A stretch of 64,000 nt of DNA from CAVVVS01 sp963751355 (GCA_963751355.1 CAVVVS010000046.1:1-64000); one strand, 5' to 3'. Numbered from the stretch's first letter, positions 19,538 to 28,925 are shown. Notes: generated from the sequence alone by a model not told the origin. Made by a program: numbers and translations.

Positions 19538-21331
19538 CTATTTTATTATTACAAATTTTCCTACTTGTACATTTCCGTTTTTTAAATCCTGTACGGTAAA
19601 AAGATATAAACCGCTTGATACGGCTTGTCCGACACTGGAAGTTAAATTCCAATCTTCATAACCTTTTTGAGCGTTATCGTGTTCAAGAGTTGCTACGACC
19701 TCACCGGATAAAGTATAGATTTTTATTTCACAATGAGCAGGAAGATTAATAAATTGGATTCTTCTGTCCTGCTCCATCCAAATATGACGTGTCCCGGTCG
19801 GCTTTTCCCATGGCGGATTATATGAATAATAGGCTACATCACCTCTGTACGGATTCGGTACAACGGCTACTTTTCCTACATCATTAGGAGGAGATGTACC
19901 GGGCACTACCGTTTTTGCATTTGTTGATAAACTTGATTCCTGTTCAGGAAAATTAATGGTCTTATCCGGTTTCGAGAAAGAAGTAACGGTATAATAGTAT
20001 TGAACATTATTTAACAGACCATGGTCGATGTATTCATATTTTATCCCGGTGTTCGGACCAATGCCATCTCCTACAATATCGTATTCGGCTAATAATGTCC
20101 ATGGACCTGCATTACTTTGTGTGCTTTTATAAACTTTGTATCCTTCAAAAGGCTTCGTCACGCCATCAGTTCTGTTAGGATCAGTAAAATTTTCAGGGTT
20201 CACATCGCCCGGCTGAGGTTTCCAATCAAGTATAACCTCTTTATCTTCCGTGGTAACTCTTAACGGAGGTGAAGGAGGAGGTGATGGTATTTTATAATTT
20301 CGTTCAACTAACCACTCAACAAATTGAGCATTGTCTTCCATGCCTTTTAAACCTTTGCCGCAAATAAAGGCAATTGTAAAATGAAGTGTATCTCCGACGC
20401 CCATTTCATATGGTCCGATTGAAACCATGCTTTTGGTACCGTCTCCGGTTGTTACTTGATCCTGCATAATCGTACCGGAAGACATTTGACCGTATCGCTG
20501 ACTATCAAGACTCGGCAGTCCCTGCTGCCTGCCATTGTACCAAATGAATGTAGTTTTCATGGGACCTTCAAGATGATCTTTTGGCGGAAAAATTTTATTG
20601 CCGATTGGACTTATTGCCTGTCCGTCAGAGCCGCCCGGCAGGTCCTCACAAATTTGCATCATCTGGTTTTGACGGAAATATGATATATCATCTAATGCAT
20701 AATCAGTAAATGTGTTATTACCTACGTTGCCGTTCATCCAGCTTGTTAGATAAACATGTTTTAAATTGTATTTTTTAGAAATTATATAATATTCAACCAC
20801 AACAAAATCACTCAATGGCTCCGATGCCCAGGCATGACTGACCTGTATTACTTCTAACCCGAGAGGGTGATGATTTGCAACCTTTAAACTAACAGGTCCG
20901 TAATCAGTGTACCTGCATACAAAATCTTGATCAGATTTACCAACATAATTTTGCCAATATGGAATATTTACCGTATCATTTTTATGGACCACCCAGATAG
21001 AATCCCATGGAGCATCGGAAGGATAAAATTCTTTTGATGAGCCTTCACCTTCAGCTACCGACACATAGTTAACGGAATCAAGTGAAGCACCGACCCATAA
21101 TCCGGCATCGCCTATATGTTCTTCGGAACTGTTAGGAGGATACTCGCAATTGATTAATCCGGGATAATTAAATAGCGGATCGCCTACTGCATTGAATTCC
21201 CCGGTATTAGTTTCCACCAAGCGTATTTTTCCGACATTATGCAACTTCCAGTTAAGAGTTACATTTTGTGCATATGTCATAATGGATAAAGCTAAAATCA
21301 TAATAGAAACAATTAAAAAATTCTTCTGCAT
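19538..21331 (-). CDS. Secreted paired paralogue B, divergent T9SS-like C-terminal domain
   Basis: 597 residues. The signal peptide ends at IMTYAQ. It has the same plan as paralogue A: an unknown N-terminal region with NYPGLINCEYPPNS and SDQDFVCRY, an Fn3-like domain (DWKPQPGDVNPE, YKVYKSTQSN), and the divergent C-terminal domain (VVPNPYRGDVAYYSYNPPW to VQVGKFVIIK). The two copies are most alike in the last 200 residues and in the Fn3. The ATG at 21331 has only a weak ribosome site. A near-perfect palindrome around GTTTGCAAAC lies about 100 bp upstream. No known enzyme signature is visible. A binding role, perhaps replacing SusD-type lipoproteins, is an inference from context. Confidence 0.75.
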   Translation of the reverse strand: MQKNFLIVSIMILALSIMTYAQNVTLNWKLHNVGKIRLVETNTGEFNAVGDPLFNYPGLINCEYPPNSSEEHIGDAGLWVGASLDSVNYVSVAEGEGSSKEFYPSDAPWDSIWVVHKNDTVNIPYWQNYVGKSDQDFVCRYTDYGPVSLKVANHHPLGLEVIQVSHAWASEPLSDFVVVEYYIISKKYNLKHVYLTSWMNGNVGNNTFTDYALDDISYFRQNQMMQICEDLPGGSDGQAISPIGNKIFPPKDHLEGPMKTTFIWYNGRQQGLPSLDSQRYGQMSSGTIMQDQVTTGDGTKSMVSIGPYEMGVGDTLHFTIAFICGKGLKGMEDNAQFVEWLVERNYKIPSPPPSPPLRVTTEDKEVILDWKPQPGDVNPENFTDPNRTDGVTKPFEGYKVYKSTQSNAGPWTLLAEYDIVGDGIGPNTGIKYEYIDHGLLNNVQYYYTVTSFSKPDKTINFPEQESSLSTNAKTVVPGTSPPNDVGKVAVVPNPYRGDVAYYSYNPPWEKPTGTRHIWMEQDRRIQFINLPAHCEIKIYTLSGEVVATLEHDNAQKGYEDWNLTSSVGQAVSSGLYLFTVQDLKNGNVQVGKFVIIK

Positions 21332-21432
21332 AAAATGTTTATCAATCTCTAATTATAATGTTTCATGAAAAAGTGTTCGTTTAATAGAATCTTTAGGTAG
21401 CATAAGTCTTCAGGTTTTTAACTAATCACTAT

Positions 21433-21450
21433 TATAGTTTGCAAACCATA
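21433..21450. promoter_or_regulatory. Palindrome TATAGTTTGCAAACCATA, possible operator
   Basis: 18-bp sequence symmetrical except for one base pair, centred on GTTTGCAAAC. It sits in the 155-bp gap between the TonB receptor stop and the start of paralogue B, so it could control an internal promoter. The type of regulator cannot be told from this alone. Confidence 0.3.
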
Positions 21451-21486
21451 CTTTAATAGACAACTTATCTACTATAAATTTATTTC

Positions 21487-24273
21487 TTACCAGTCCACTC
21501 TCAACCCAACTTTCGCATATCGTCCGGTTGAGAACTGCATTGGATTCATTAACCTGTACATCGTGTACCAATCATAATATACATTTGTACCGGGTGACAC
21601 ATCACCATATTTAAATGGCTTTCCTGTCCAATTATTAAAACCATACGAAAGCTGTACGTTTCTTTGGTTGAATACATTGAATACATCGATTTCCAGTCCA
21701 AGCGAAACATCACCAAAGAGTCCGAAAGTTTTTGTAAATCTTACATCAGTATTGGTTGTAATTGGTCCCGTCGCTGAATTAGCAAGTTTTTGCAGGTCAG
21801 CCTGACTAAAAGTCCCGGGTGTATACGGTTGACCCGATGAAAAATTTGAAAGCACCGTTAATGCCCAGTTATCAGGAAGCTCAAGTCCGAACAAATTAAT
21901 ATGTTTATCCTTAGGACTACTTATAGTGCCCTGGAAAACTATTTGATGTCTTATATCCCAATCAAGTCTTGTTTGTCGTATTGGCTTCGGGAAATCAGTT
22001 AAAGACCGGACATAATCGGCAAAAGCAGATGAAGAATAACCGTCAGCCCACTGAATGGTATATGTAAGTTTGCCGGATATGAAATTTGAGTAAAGTTTAT
22101 TTAAAGTAAATTCCAAACCTCTTGCTCTCGAATAACCAACATTATCATATAAATCCACCGGTATTCCCTGGTTGGACAAGAGGTGTGTAGTTCCGACCTG
22201 CTTTGTAATATCTTTAGCATAACTCTTTATATCCAATCCCCAATTCTCTCCTATCTGATATGTCAATCCAAACTCATATTGTATGGTTTGTTCAAAATCA
22301 AGATTTGGATTACCTGTAAATGAACCGCTGTAGGGATCACGGTAATAAAACTGTAACTCGGGTAATTGTGTGAAATGACCGTATGAAAAATACGTTACCA
22401 TCTTTGTGGAAATAGGGAAAGAAATTCCCAGTCTTGGACTGAACTTATACTTGAATAGATTCCAAACCGGCTGGAAGCCTGTTGCAGCTTGCCATTGTTG
22501 TTTCCATTGCGGATTGTTGACAGATTTTCCAAGATAGAACCAGTCCATTCGAATACCGGCGTTTATAACCAAAAATTCCTTTTCAAACTTATCCTGAAGA
22601 TATGCACTGCCAATCCAGGGATAAGTATGAAACACCCACCGGTATTGCCCAAACGCAGGATATGGTCCTGGAGGCGGCGGTACCGCAGGACCGTTGTTGT
22701 ATAAGTATTCACCATAATTAGACAACTTTGTTCCGCCGTCCTCGATATCTATATAACTCAAATCATTATATTTAACTGTAAATCCTGCTTTGATTAAATG
22801 ATCCTCAAGAATTTGAGAAGTTATATCTCCGATAAATGTGTAAGTAGACGTGTTATCATCTTCCCAGCTTGCTTGATAACCGTCGCCTGCATAGAAACCG
22901 GTTAATGGATTATAATAAGGAGCCTTTATTTTAGAAGAGTCCGTCCAACCATTGGGTGTCTTTTTTATAACCCAAAAATCGGAAGGATTTTGTCCATTTA
23001 ATGCGTTATGGTATTTTACTCCCAGGTAGCCAAATCTTAAATTCATGAACGTTGAAGGTGAAAAAACATGTCTAAATAAAAGATTGAATTCGTTATTAAA
23101 CCTGTGATAAGACGGAGTATTATCTGGATGATATTTCCACAACCAATCGAATTGGCTCCAATATTTCCACGAACCGTTATAGCTGGCAATAATCTTCGAA
23201 TTTTTAGATATATCCCAGTTTATTTTTGATGTTATCGTAGCGGAATTATTTTGCTCTTCCTTCAGATTTATTCCAAACAAATTAATTTGATGACGTGTAC
23301 GGTGATTATTATACGGTGTATTCGTCATATTTAATGTTGCATTGAGAAAATAATATAATTTTCCCGGTGCATGGATTCCGATTGCTGGAAGTAAATAACG
23401 GGTAATTGGTTCCGGACCACCAAGAAAAAGTGTTCCATACTGAGTCTGGTAATCCTCACCTAAAAATTTAAAGTTGTCATTTTGATATTCGAAACCACCT
23501 ATATGTTTATCACTACCTGTTCTGGTTGTAATGTTCACCACACCCGATTGAGCCTCGCCATACTCTGCATTGAATGCACCCGTTAAGAGTTGAACTTGCT
23601 GAACCGAGTTAACGTCCAGATCAAGAACACTTCTACCGCCGTATAGCGGATGGGTAACAGGCATGCCATCGACCAGGAATAATATTTCACCACCACGACC
23701 TCCTCGAATATGAATATCTTTAACACTTTGATCCCTTACTTGTATTTGCGTATCTCCAAGCGGAACTAGCTGGGGAGCAGTGCTAATAACCGTTCCCCCC
23801 TGGAGCTTAAATATATCGGCGGTAGATTGAAGACCGGGAACATTTTTGATATCTTCCCTAGTAATAGTTCTCTCCGTATTTGTAACATCCTTTTGGATTA
23901 TTTTTTGATGTGCAGTCACCACTACTGTTGGTGTTTGTATTGAAGTAGGTTCCAATTGGACGTCAATTTGAGTAGTAAGATCGGCTCGTACAACTACATT
24001 TTTTACTGTTACGGTATGATAACCGATCATAGAAACTTTTAAAGTATATGTATCAGGGGAAACACCAATGATATAATAATTTCCGTCATTACCGCTTGCG
24101 GCACCCAGCGTTGTTCCTACCAGGACGATATTTACTCCGATTAGTGGTTCACCGGTTTCTTTATCAGTTACTTTACCCGCAATTTTGCCGGAACCGGATG
24201 CAAATATCTCTGCGCTGAATAGAAGAGTTACTATTAAAATTAAAATTCTATATTTACTGCTTGCCAAGGTCAT
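21487..24273 (-). CDS. TonB-dependent outer-membrane receptor
   Basis: 928 residues. A signal peptide is followed by a carboxypeptidase-regulatory-like domain (about 27-115: GKVTDKETGEPLIGVNIVL ... LEPTSIQTPTVVV), a plug domain (about 125-245: DVTNTERTITREDIKNVPG, VDGMPVTHPLYGG, NAEYGEAQSGVVNITTRTG) and a 22-strand-type barrel that ends YAKVGLRVDW with a terminal aromatic. Such receptors import large or bound ligands using TonB energy. The layout is SusC-like, but no SusD gene is adjacent; two lipoproteins of other families lie directly upstream. The ATG at 24273 follows an AAGGAG box with very short spacing, 13 bp after the preceding lipoprotein gene. The likely substrate is an oligosaccharide from the polymer attacked by the neighbouring enzymes. 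Confidence 0.93.
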   Translation of the reverse strand: MTLASSKYRILILIVTLLFSAEIFASGSGKIAGKVTDKETGEPLIGVNIVLVGTTLGAASGNDGNYYIIGVSPDTYTLKVSMIGYHTVTVKNVVVRADLTTQIDVQLEPTSIQTPTVVVTAHQKIIQKDVTNTERTITREDIKNVPGLQSTADIFKLQGGTVISTAPQLVPLGDTQIQVRDQSVKDIHIRGGRGGEILFLVDGMPVTHPLYGGRSVLDLDVNSVQQVQLLTGAFNAEYGEAQSGVVNITTRTGSDKHIGGFEYQNDNFKFLGEDYQTQYGTLFLGGPEPITRYLLPAIGIHAPGKLYYFLNATLNMTNTPYNNHRTRHQINLFGINLKEEQNNSATITSKINWDISKNSKIIASYNGSWKYWSQFDWLWKYHPDNTPSYHRFNNEFNLLFRHVFSPSTFMNLRFGYLGVKYHNALNGQNPSDFWVIKKTPNGWTDSSKIKAPYYNPLTGFYAGDGYQASWEDDNTSTYTFIGDITSQILEDHLIKAGFTVKYNDLSYIDIEDGGTKLSNYGEYLYNNGPAVPPPPGPYPAFGQYRWVFHTYPWIGSAYLQDKFEKEFLVINAGIRMDWFYLGKSVNNPQWKQQWQAATGFQPVWNLFKYKFSPRLGISFPISTKMVTYFSYGHFTQLPELQFYYRDPYSGSFTGNPNLDFEQTIQYEFGLTYQIGENWGLDIKSYAKDITKQVGTTHLLSNQGIPVDLYDNVGYSRARGLEFTLNKLYSNFISGKLTYTIQWADGYSSSAFADYVRSLTDFPKPIRQTRLDWDIRHQIVFQGTISSPKDKHINLFGLELPDNWALTVLSNFSSGQPYTPGTFSQADLQKLANSATGPITTNTDVRFTKTFGLFGDVSLGLEIDVFNVFNQRNVQLSYGFNNWTGKPFKYGDVSPGTNVYYDWYTMYRLMNPMQFSTGRYAKVGLRVDW

Positions 24274-24286
24274 ATCTCCTTATCTT

Positions 24287-25750
24287 TTACTGCATATTTA
24301 AGCTATGAAGAATATCTGTTACCATTTGCTTAGCATCATCTTTCTGAATGAAATATATCGGAAATCCTAAAATTACTGCATCGTATACAGTACCATAATA
24401 TCTCAATCCTACAGCCTGTCCCCTGTATTGAACATATTGGCTGTTGTTGGCATTATTATACGAGTAAATTATATCAGTAAAACCCGCTCTTTCGGTAACT
24501 AAATTAATTTGCCCGAGTTTACCGTAATATGGGAAAGCTTCCGCTAGTTTAGCAGAATCGACTCTTATAGGATGATAACCCTTTGATGGGATAGCTCCTG
24601 TAAAATCTGCATCAAGAACCGTTTCATCTACAGCCGTTATATGTAAGTAATCATGAACAAAGGACCCTTTTGGGAATGAAGCCGGGAAATTTGTATTCCA
24701 TGCAAATGATTTCAATATGCGCCATCCGCTCATTATAAATTTACCGCCGACGTTTAAGTAATCGGCTAAAGCTTCCTGGTTTGAAGTAACTGCGAGTGCG
24801 TGAGGTTTAGTACTCGGTCTGTCATCGGCAACCCAAACAACTAATTTGTATTGACCCAAAGTATCTTTAGGAGGCATTCCTTTCGATAAATAATTCCATG
24901 AATCACTGCCCGGAAATATATCCGCATAAAAATCCGTCACATCTTTATTGCTGCCTTGCACTCCCGGCGGGAAATTATTTGCATCGGTTTCATCTATGAT
25001 TAAGATTTTTTTTGTAAAAGTGGGTCTAATCAACTTAACGATTACCGAGTCACCGATAGGATCAATCAAATTAGTATTATTTTTTGATGTCACTCTTATA
25101 ACATGATTTCCCATTAAAGGCTGCTTAAACAAATCGGGAGTAATATATATCGATGTATCCTGTGACCAATGCCAGTTGCCGTTGTCCACCGCCCAGGCGT
25201 ATGAGACTACCTCACCACCTTCTTCGGCATCTTTGGCAGAAAATGTCAACTTTATTCCCTGCCACCAGTCCGTTGTTTGATTGACAGCAAAAAATACCTG
25301 TTTATTCACGGGCGAAGCAATTTGTGTTGTCGGAGGATTAGCTCTGGGTGTATAGAAAATTTTAGTTGCAGGTGTAGGATCCGGCGTTCCGTTATTATCT
25401 ACAGCTCGTACCTCAAAAACCTGTTTATTCATTATATCATCTGATACAAATGCAATAGTCATACTTGTTTCCTTTGTGTCTTTCCAAGGTTGAACAAGCG
25501 AATCGTGCATAGTTAAATGATAAGTGACGTACCTGTATTGATAATAAGAGACATAACCGTCATTATCATTACCGTCCCAGTGTAAAGTAGCGAGTGCAAA
25601 CAAAGTATCACCAGCTTTAGGAATGTTTGCAATTTTGGTATTAGGCGGTTGATTCGGGTTCGGCGGGGCCGTGGGTCTGTCGCAAGAATTATATATAATA
25701 ACGGCAAATAATATTAAAATACCCAAAATAATTTTAGGTGCAATTTTCAT
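24287..25750 (-). CDS. Surface lipoprotein, Ig/Fn3-like domains, unknown function
   Basis: 487 residues with a lipobox (VIIYNSC) at residues 17-23. Residues about 35-130 and 135-240 are Ig/Fn3-like (DNDGYVSYYQYRYV, FEVRAVDNNGTPDPTP; VVSYAWAVDNGNW). The C-terminal half (about 245-487) begins KILIIDETDAN and contains YKLVVWVADDRP and a GGKFIMSGW turn. That outline is reminiscent of a class-I-amidotransferase-like alpha/beta fold, but I cannot name a family. It lies directly upstream of the TonB receptor, the position held by partner lipoproteins in sus-type operons. The ribosome site is AAGGAA. Role as a receptor accessory is inference. Confidence 0.75.
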   Translation of the reverse strand: MKIAPKIILGILILFAVIIYNSCDRPTAPPNPNQPPNTKIANIPKAGDTLFALATLHWDGNDNDGYVSYYQYRYVTYHLTMHDSLVQPWKDTKETSMTIAFVSDDIMNKQVFEVRAVDNNGTPDPTPATKIFYTPRANPPTTQIASPVNKQVFFAVNQTTDWWQGIKLTFSAKDAEEGGEVVSYAWAVDNGNWHWSQDTSIYITPDLFKQPLMGNHVIRVTSKNNTNLIDPIGDSVIVKLIRPTFTKKILIIDETDANNFPPGVQGSNKDVTDFYADIFPGSDSWNYLSKGMPPKDTLGQYKLVVWVADDRPSTKPHALAVTSNQEALADYLNVGGKFIMSGWRILKSFAWNTNFPASFPKGSFVHDYLHITAVDETVLDADFTGAIPSKGYHPIRVDSAKLAEAFPYYGKLGQINLVTERAGFTDIIYSYNNANNSQYVQYRGQAVGLRYYGTVYDAVILGFPIYFIQKDDAKQMVTDILHSLNMQ

Positions 25751-25781
25751 GTTAGAATTTCCTTTTTCGTTCCAGCAAAAT

Positions 25782-26387
25782 CTAAAAATATTTAACAGCA
25801 GTAATTTTTAATTGACGATTGAAATAATAAGAATCTCTGTAACGCTGTACCGATTTAAATGGACTAAGCTGAACATCTATTTCCGTAGTTGTGTTTTGAG
25901 AAACTTTAAAGTTTACAGGCAAAGTGACCAATTTCGGTGCATCCGGAGGCAGTTCCACAGGAACATCGAATACGCTGATATGTAATAGGTTTGCGGTAAC
26001 ACCAAAAACTACTGATGTATAATTCCCCGGGGGTGCATATGATTCAAATATTGTATATGGTTTATACACGTCGTTTTCTCTATCAATCACATTAATTGTG
26101 TCATCTTCCTGCCGGTAACTTTGTATTGTAGGATATAAAATTGCGAAATTTGTATCCGAATAAGCTTTACCCTGGAAAATTATTGTTCTGAAGTTATCAT
26201 ACTTCGACACGGTTAGTGTATCATTAATAATTATTATTGAAGTATCCGCAGGATCTGATTGAAGGACAATTCGTACGACTCCCGGATCGGGTGAACTTTC
26301 AACACCGGTGCTACAACTCAGTATACCAATGCTTATCAAGCCGATTGCCGCAAAGTAAATTAAATGCAGATGGTATTTATTTATCAT
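25782..26387 (-). CDS. Small lipoprotein of unknown function
   Basis: 201 residues from the ATG at 26387, with a lipobox (ISIGILSC). I prefer this start over the in-frame ATG at 26441. The longer version would put a hairpin (26424-26449) inside the coding start and add 18 residues ahead of a normal lipoprotein signal, and TTGGGAA lies just upstream of 26387. The mature part is beta-rich and opens VRIVLQSDPADTSI, with repeated Thr/Val strands that look like an Ig-type or transthyretin-like sandwich. It is the first gene after the hairpin in the block leading to the TonB receptor. No family is recognised. Confidence 0.7.
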   Translation of the reverse strand: MINKYHLHLIYFAAIGLISIGILSCSTGVESSPDPGVVRIVLQSDPADTSIIIINDTLTVSKYDNFRTIIFQGKAYSDTNFAILYPTIQSYRQEDDTINVIDRENDVYKPYTIFESYAPPGNYTSVVFGVTANLLHISVFDVPVELPPDAPKLVTLPVNFKVSQNTTTEIDVQLSPFKSVQRYRDSYYFNRQLKITAVKYF

Positions 26388-26423
26388 TTTTTCCCAACAT
26401 TTAAATAATAAGAATAAAGAGAA

Positions 26424-26449
26424 GGAACCGGTATATTTCAACCGGTTCC
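26424..26449 (-). terminator. Hairpin between the LamG gene and the lipoprotein gene
   Basis: GGAACCGGT pairs with ACCGGTTCC across a nine-base loop. On the minus strand it is followed by TTCTCTTTATTC, a weak T-rich tail. It lies 18 bp after the LamG gene stop. It may act as a partial terminator or RNA-stabilising hairpin that sets different expression of the first and later genes. Confidence 0.6.
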
Positions 26450-26466
26450 ATTCTTACAAGATACAA

Positions 26467-28566
26467 TTAGCGTAATAGAACCATTTTCTTAGTTTTGATT
26501 AAACCGTTTGTATTTAACCTGTACAAGTAAACGCCGCTGGCAACATGGTTACCATAGTTGTTTGTACCGTTCCAGGAAATAGTATACTTGCCGGCATTCA
26601 TGAAACTGTTAACCAGCGTTTTTACTTTCCTACCGAGAATATCATATACAATTAACGATACTCTTTGTGCTTGAGGAATTGCATACCTGATTACGGTAGA
26701 AGGATTAAACGGATTCGGATAATTTTGTGATAATTCAAAATTAAGCGGGGTAGAGGGATTTTTATCGTTAACTGCAGTAGCCGTATTTTTTCCCTGACCG
26801 TTATTATATATCTGGATATCGTCGATTAAACCTCTAAAGCCGTAGGTTCCGTTTACATTTCCGCCGTTCCCAACTCTTAACGGAGCACTCGCAACCGTGG
26901 GCGGATTTACGGCAACTGTAGAATCATACCCTACACTCAACATTGTGTTTGTTGAATCGAACAGCATGAATACCGCAGCAGTATCTGTCCGTTTGTAAAC
27001 AACCTTATACCAGTTATGAACTTTTATAGAATCAGGCAGCGTAATTTCACTATAGTCTTCAGTTTTATTAGGTGCATTAGGATCAACATAATAACGTGCT
27101 CTTATTCTTGAATTAGGTTCAAACCTGATTTCGTAATTATTCTGATACCAGTTTCCTTCGGCAATCGGTCTATTCAGAAGTCTGGTATATTCTTTCGTTG
27201 AATCTGCATTAAACCAGAATGTGACATAAAAGTCTTTCATGGTTAAGAACGCTGAAGGTACTTCCAAGAATGCTGAGTCCGCATCATCCGGCATTTGGAG
27301 AGAGAAATTACCTTCGGCTGCATTTGTTGAGTAAACCGGCGGGGTATTTCCGAATGTGGTAACTGTATTATGTAATGGAGAAGTATCAACCGGTGTACCG
27401 GAGCCATTTTCAAAGTTTAAATGTAGTACCATAATGTCAGGTTTGTAAACTACAAATGAATAGTAAGGAATACTAACGTTTATGCCAGCAACTGGTTCTT
27501 GTGCAGTTAAACCTTGATCATCGGTTGCGGATACATAATAACGAATTTCGGTGCCGAAAGTTTGTTTAGGAATAGTTCCCATATAATGATTAGTAGAATC
27601 CATTGTCATAGCAGCAGTTACCCAGGTGTTTCCCAGATCTATAGAGTAATGAATTTCTGCTTTTTGAATCGAACCGGTTGCAGAGAATGGCATTATATCA
27701 GCTTCAACGGGATAGCCCCCAGTTACACTATCTGCCTGATTAGTTATTTGAGACACATTGGTTATAATCGGTGGTACTGCAAAATTTCTTACAACATCAC
27801 TAATACGAATTTCATCAACAAATCCGTCTAACCAACCGTCTGTACTACCTGCTCCTGCAAATCCAATAGTTACAGGCTGTGTAGTTTGAATAGGATCTTT
27901 ATCGAGGACAGGATCATAAGGTGCGGAATTAAAAGATATCAAATTTCTCTTTGCATCGTGAATCATTTGAATCAAAATATGTCTGGTAGTATCACGAATA
28001 AATGTTAGATGAAACCATTTACCGGCAACCAATGTGTTGTTCGGAGAGTTTACCTGCGGCCATCTGTCCTGACCTTCTACATTATAGCCGGTTGAGAAGA
28101 ATCTGTTGCTGCCCCAATCTTCAACAAAATAATTCGGACGCCAAAATACTTGATCACCCGCTTTGATAACCAAACGCGGCACCCAGCGCCAATCAGAACC
28201 GTCTGTACCATAAGTAAATACATTTATCCAGCCCTCAATAGTCCAGTTTCCTTTTAAGTTAAGAGCTGCTGTATCGGCAACACTTACCCAGGAAGAATCT
28301 GTTTGAGCATCATTGTTAATACGTAAACATTGTCCCAAATTAAGAGCTGCATTTGATAAATAAGTAAGCTTCCCATGACCAACTCCATCTGCGGAAAATT
28401 GGGATTCATTGGTAAGATTACCATCAAAATGCAATAATAGAACAGTATTGGTATCCGCTGTATAAGGACCTCCAACCTGTTCCTGCTGAGCGTAAGTAAG
28501 TGAGCCCAATAAGAATGCCGATATGAGCATGGCAAGCATACTTACCGACTGTAAAAACGACCTCAT
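26467..28566 (-). CDS. T9SS-secreted LamG/concanavalin-like double-domain protein
   Basis: 699 residues. The signal peptide ends at LTYAQ. A LamG-like domain (about 40-255: LLLHFDGNLTNES, WTIEGWINVF, GWLDGFVDEIRISDVVR) is followed by an Ig-like domain (about 270-365), a second LamG-like domain (about 375-590: LHLNFENGSG, FYVTFWFNADS, FRGLIDDIQIYN) and a type A sorting domain (SQNYPNPFNPSTVIRY ... KKMVLLR). LamG domains bind glycans or proteins; no catalytic signature is seen. The ATG at 28566 has a strong GGAGG box. It is the first gene of the minus-strand block and lies 242 bp from the nearer operator, so it should be the most directly controlled gene. Confidence 0.85.
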   Translation of the reverse strand: MRSFLQSVSMLAMLISAFLLGSLTYAQQEQVGGPYTADTNTVLLLHFDGNLTNESQFSADGVGHGKLTYLSNAALNLGQCLRINNDAQTDSSWVSVADTAALNLKGNWTIEGWINVFTYGTDGSDWRWVPRLVIKAGDQVFWRPNYFVEDWGSNRFFSTGYNVEGQDRWPQVNSPNNTLVAGKWFHLTFIRDTTRHILIQMIHDAKRNLISFNSAPYDPVLDKDPIQTTQPVTIGFAGAGSTDGWLDGFVDEIRISDVVRNFAVPPIITNVSQITNQADSVTGGYPVEADIMPFSATGSIQKAEIHYSIDLGNTWVTAAMTMDSTNHYMGTIPKQTFGTEIRYYVSATDDQGLTAQEPVAGINVSIPYYSFVVYKPDIMVLHLNFENGSGTPVDTSPLHNTVTTFGNTPPVYSTNAAEGNFSLQMPDDADSAFLEVPSAFLTMKDFYVTFWFNADSTKEYTRLLNRPIAEGNWYQNNYEIRFEPNSRIRARYYVDPNAPNKTEDYSEITLPDSIKVHNWYKVVYKRTDTAAVFMLFDSTNTMLSVGYDSTVAVNPPTVASAPLRVGNGGNVNGTYGFRGLIDDIQIYNNGQGKNTATAVNDKNPSTPLNFELSQNYPNPFNPSTVIRYAIPQAQRVSLIVYDILGRKVKTLVNSFMNAGKYTISWNGTNNYGNHVASGVYLYRLNTNGLIKTKKMVLLR

Positions 28567-28807
28567 CTTTTACCTCCAGTTATTTATGATTGATTATGTT
28601 AATTAGTCATTTGTCAAATACTGCGACATTAACTAATAATGACTAAAATTTTTCCTAAGCCAAATTGTAATACGTTGTTTATTTTACATCACTATATCAG
28701 GCAATCATTTATTCAGTGCTTCTCCGTTCAACAATGATATATTTTAGTGCTTTTACTTTCATGCCTAAATTAAACTTTGCGTTTAAGTCAATATATTCAG
28801 ATAAACA

Positions 28808-28823
28808 ATGTTAACGCTAACAT
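28808..28823. promoter_or_regulatory. LacI-family-like operator, left copy
   Basis: ATGTTAACGCTAACAT is an almost perfect 16-bp palindrome with a central CG, the style of LacI/GalR-family operators. It overlaps the proposed -10 of the minus-strand promoter. No LacI-type gene is in the window. Confidence 0.6.
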
Positions 28824-28846
28824 ATCCATATAAAAAAATTAATCGA
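28819..28846 (-). promoter_or_regulatory. Predicted promoter of the minus-strand secreted-protein block
   Basis: Read on the minus strand: TCGATT, 16 bases, then TATGTT overlapping the operator. The right-hand arm has the same layout (TTGATT, 16 bases, TATGTT), which supports the call. The exact promoter consensus of this organism is not known. The leader to the first gene would be about 240 bases. Confidence 0.35.
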
Positions 28847-28897
28847 GGAGGATTGAATCGTTTTTACTTTTTAATGAAGACCTAACTTTCAGCCGGA

Positions 28898-28925
28898 TTG
28901 ATTAATTTTTAGTTCATATTATGTT
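28898..28925 (+). promoter_or_regulatory. Predicted plus-strand divergent promoter
   Basis: TTGATT (28898-28903), 16 bases, TATGTT (28920-28925) overlapping the right operator. It mirrors the minus-strand arrangement about the common centre at 28872. It would drive the Memo-like gene after a leader of about 240 bases. Confidence 0.35.

Noticed and set aside
26388..26441. Extended N-terminus of the small lipoprotein
   Set aside because: The extension would place a strong hairpin in the coding start, and the lipobox is better spaced from the ATG at 26387.
16633..28566. A SusD homologue in the uptake cluster
   Set aside because: Neither lipoprotein shows SusD-type TPR helices; both are beta-rich. 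I therefore do not call a SusC/SusD pair.
28845..28890. Tiny leader-peptide frame after GAGGAGGA in the divergent control region
   Set aside because: Only ten sense codons, starting with TTG, without a codon pattern that suggests attenuation. I note the ribosome-like site but do not call a gene.
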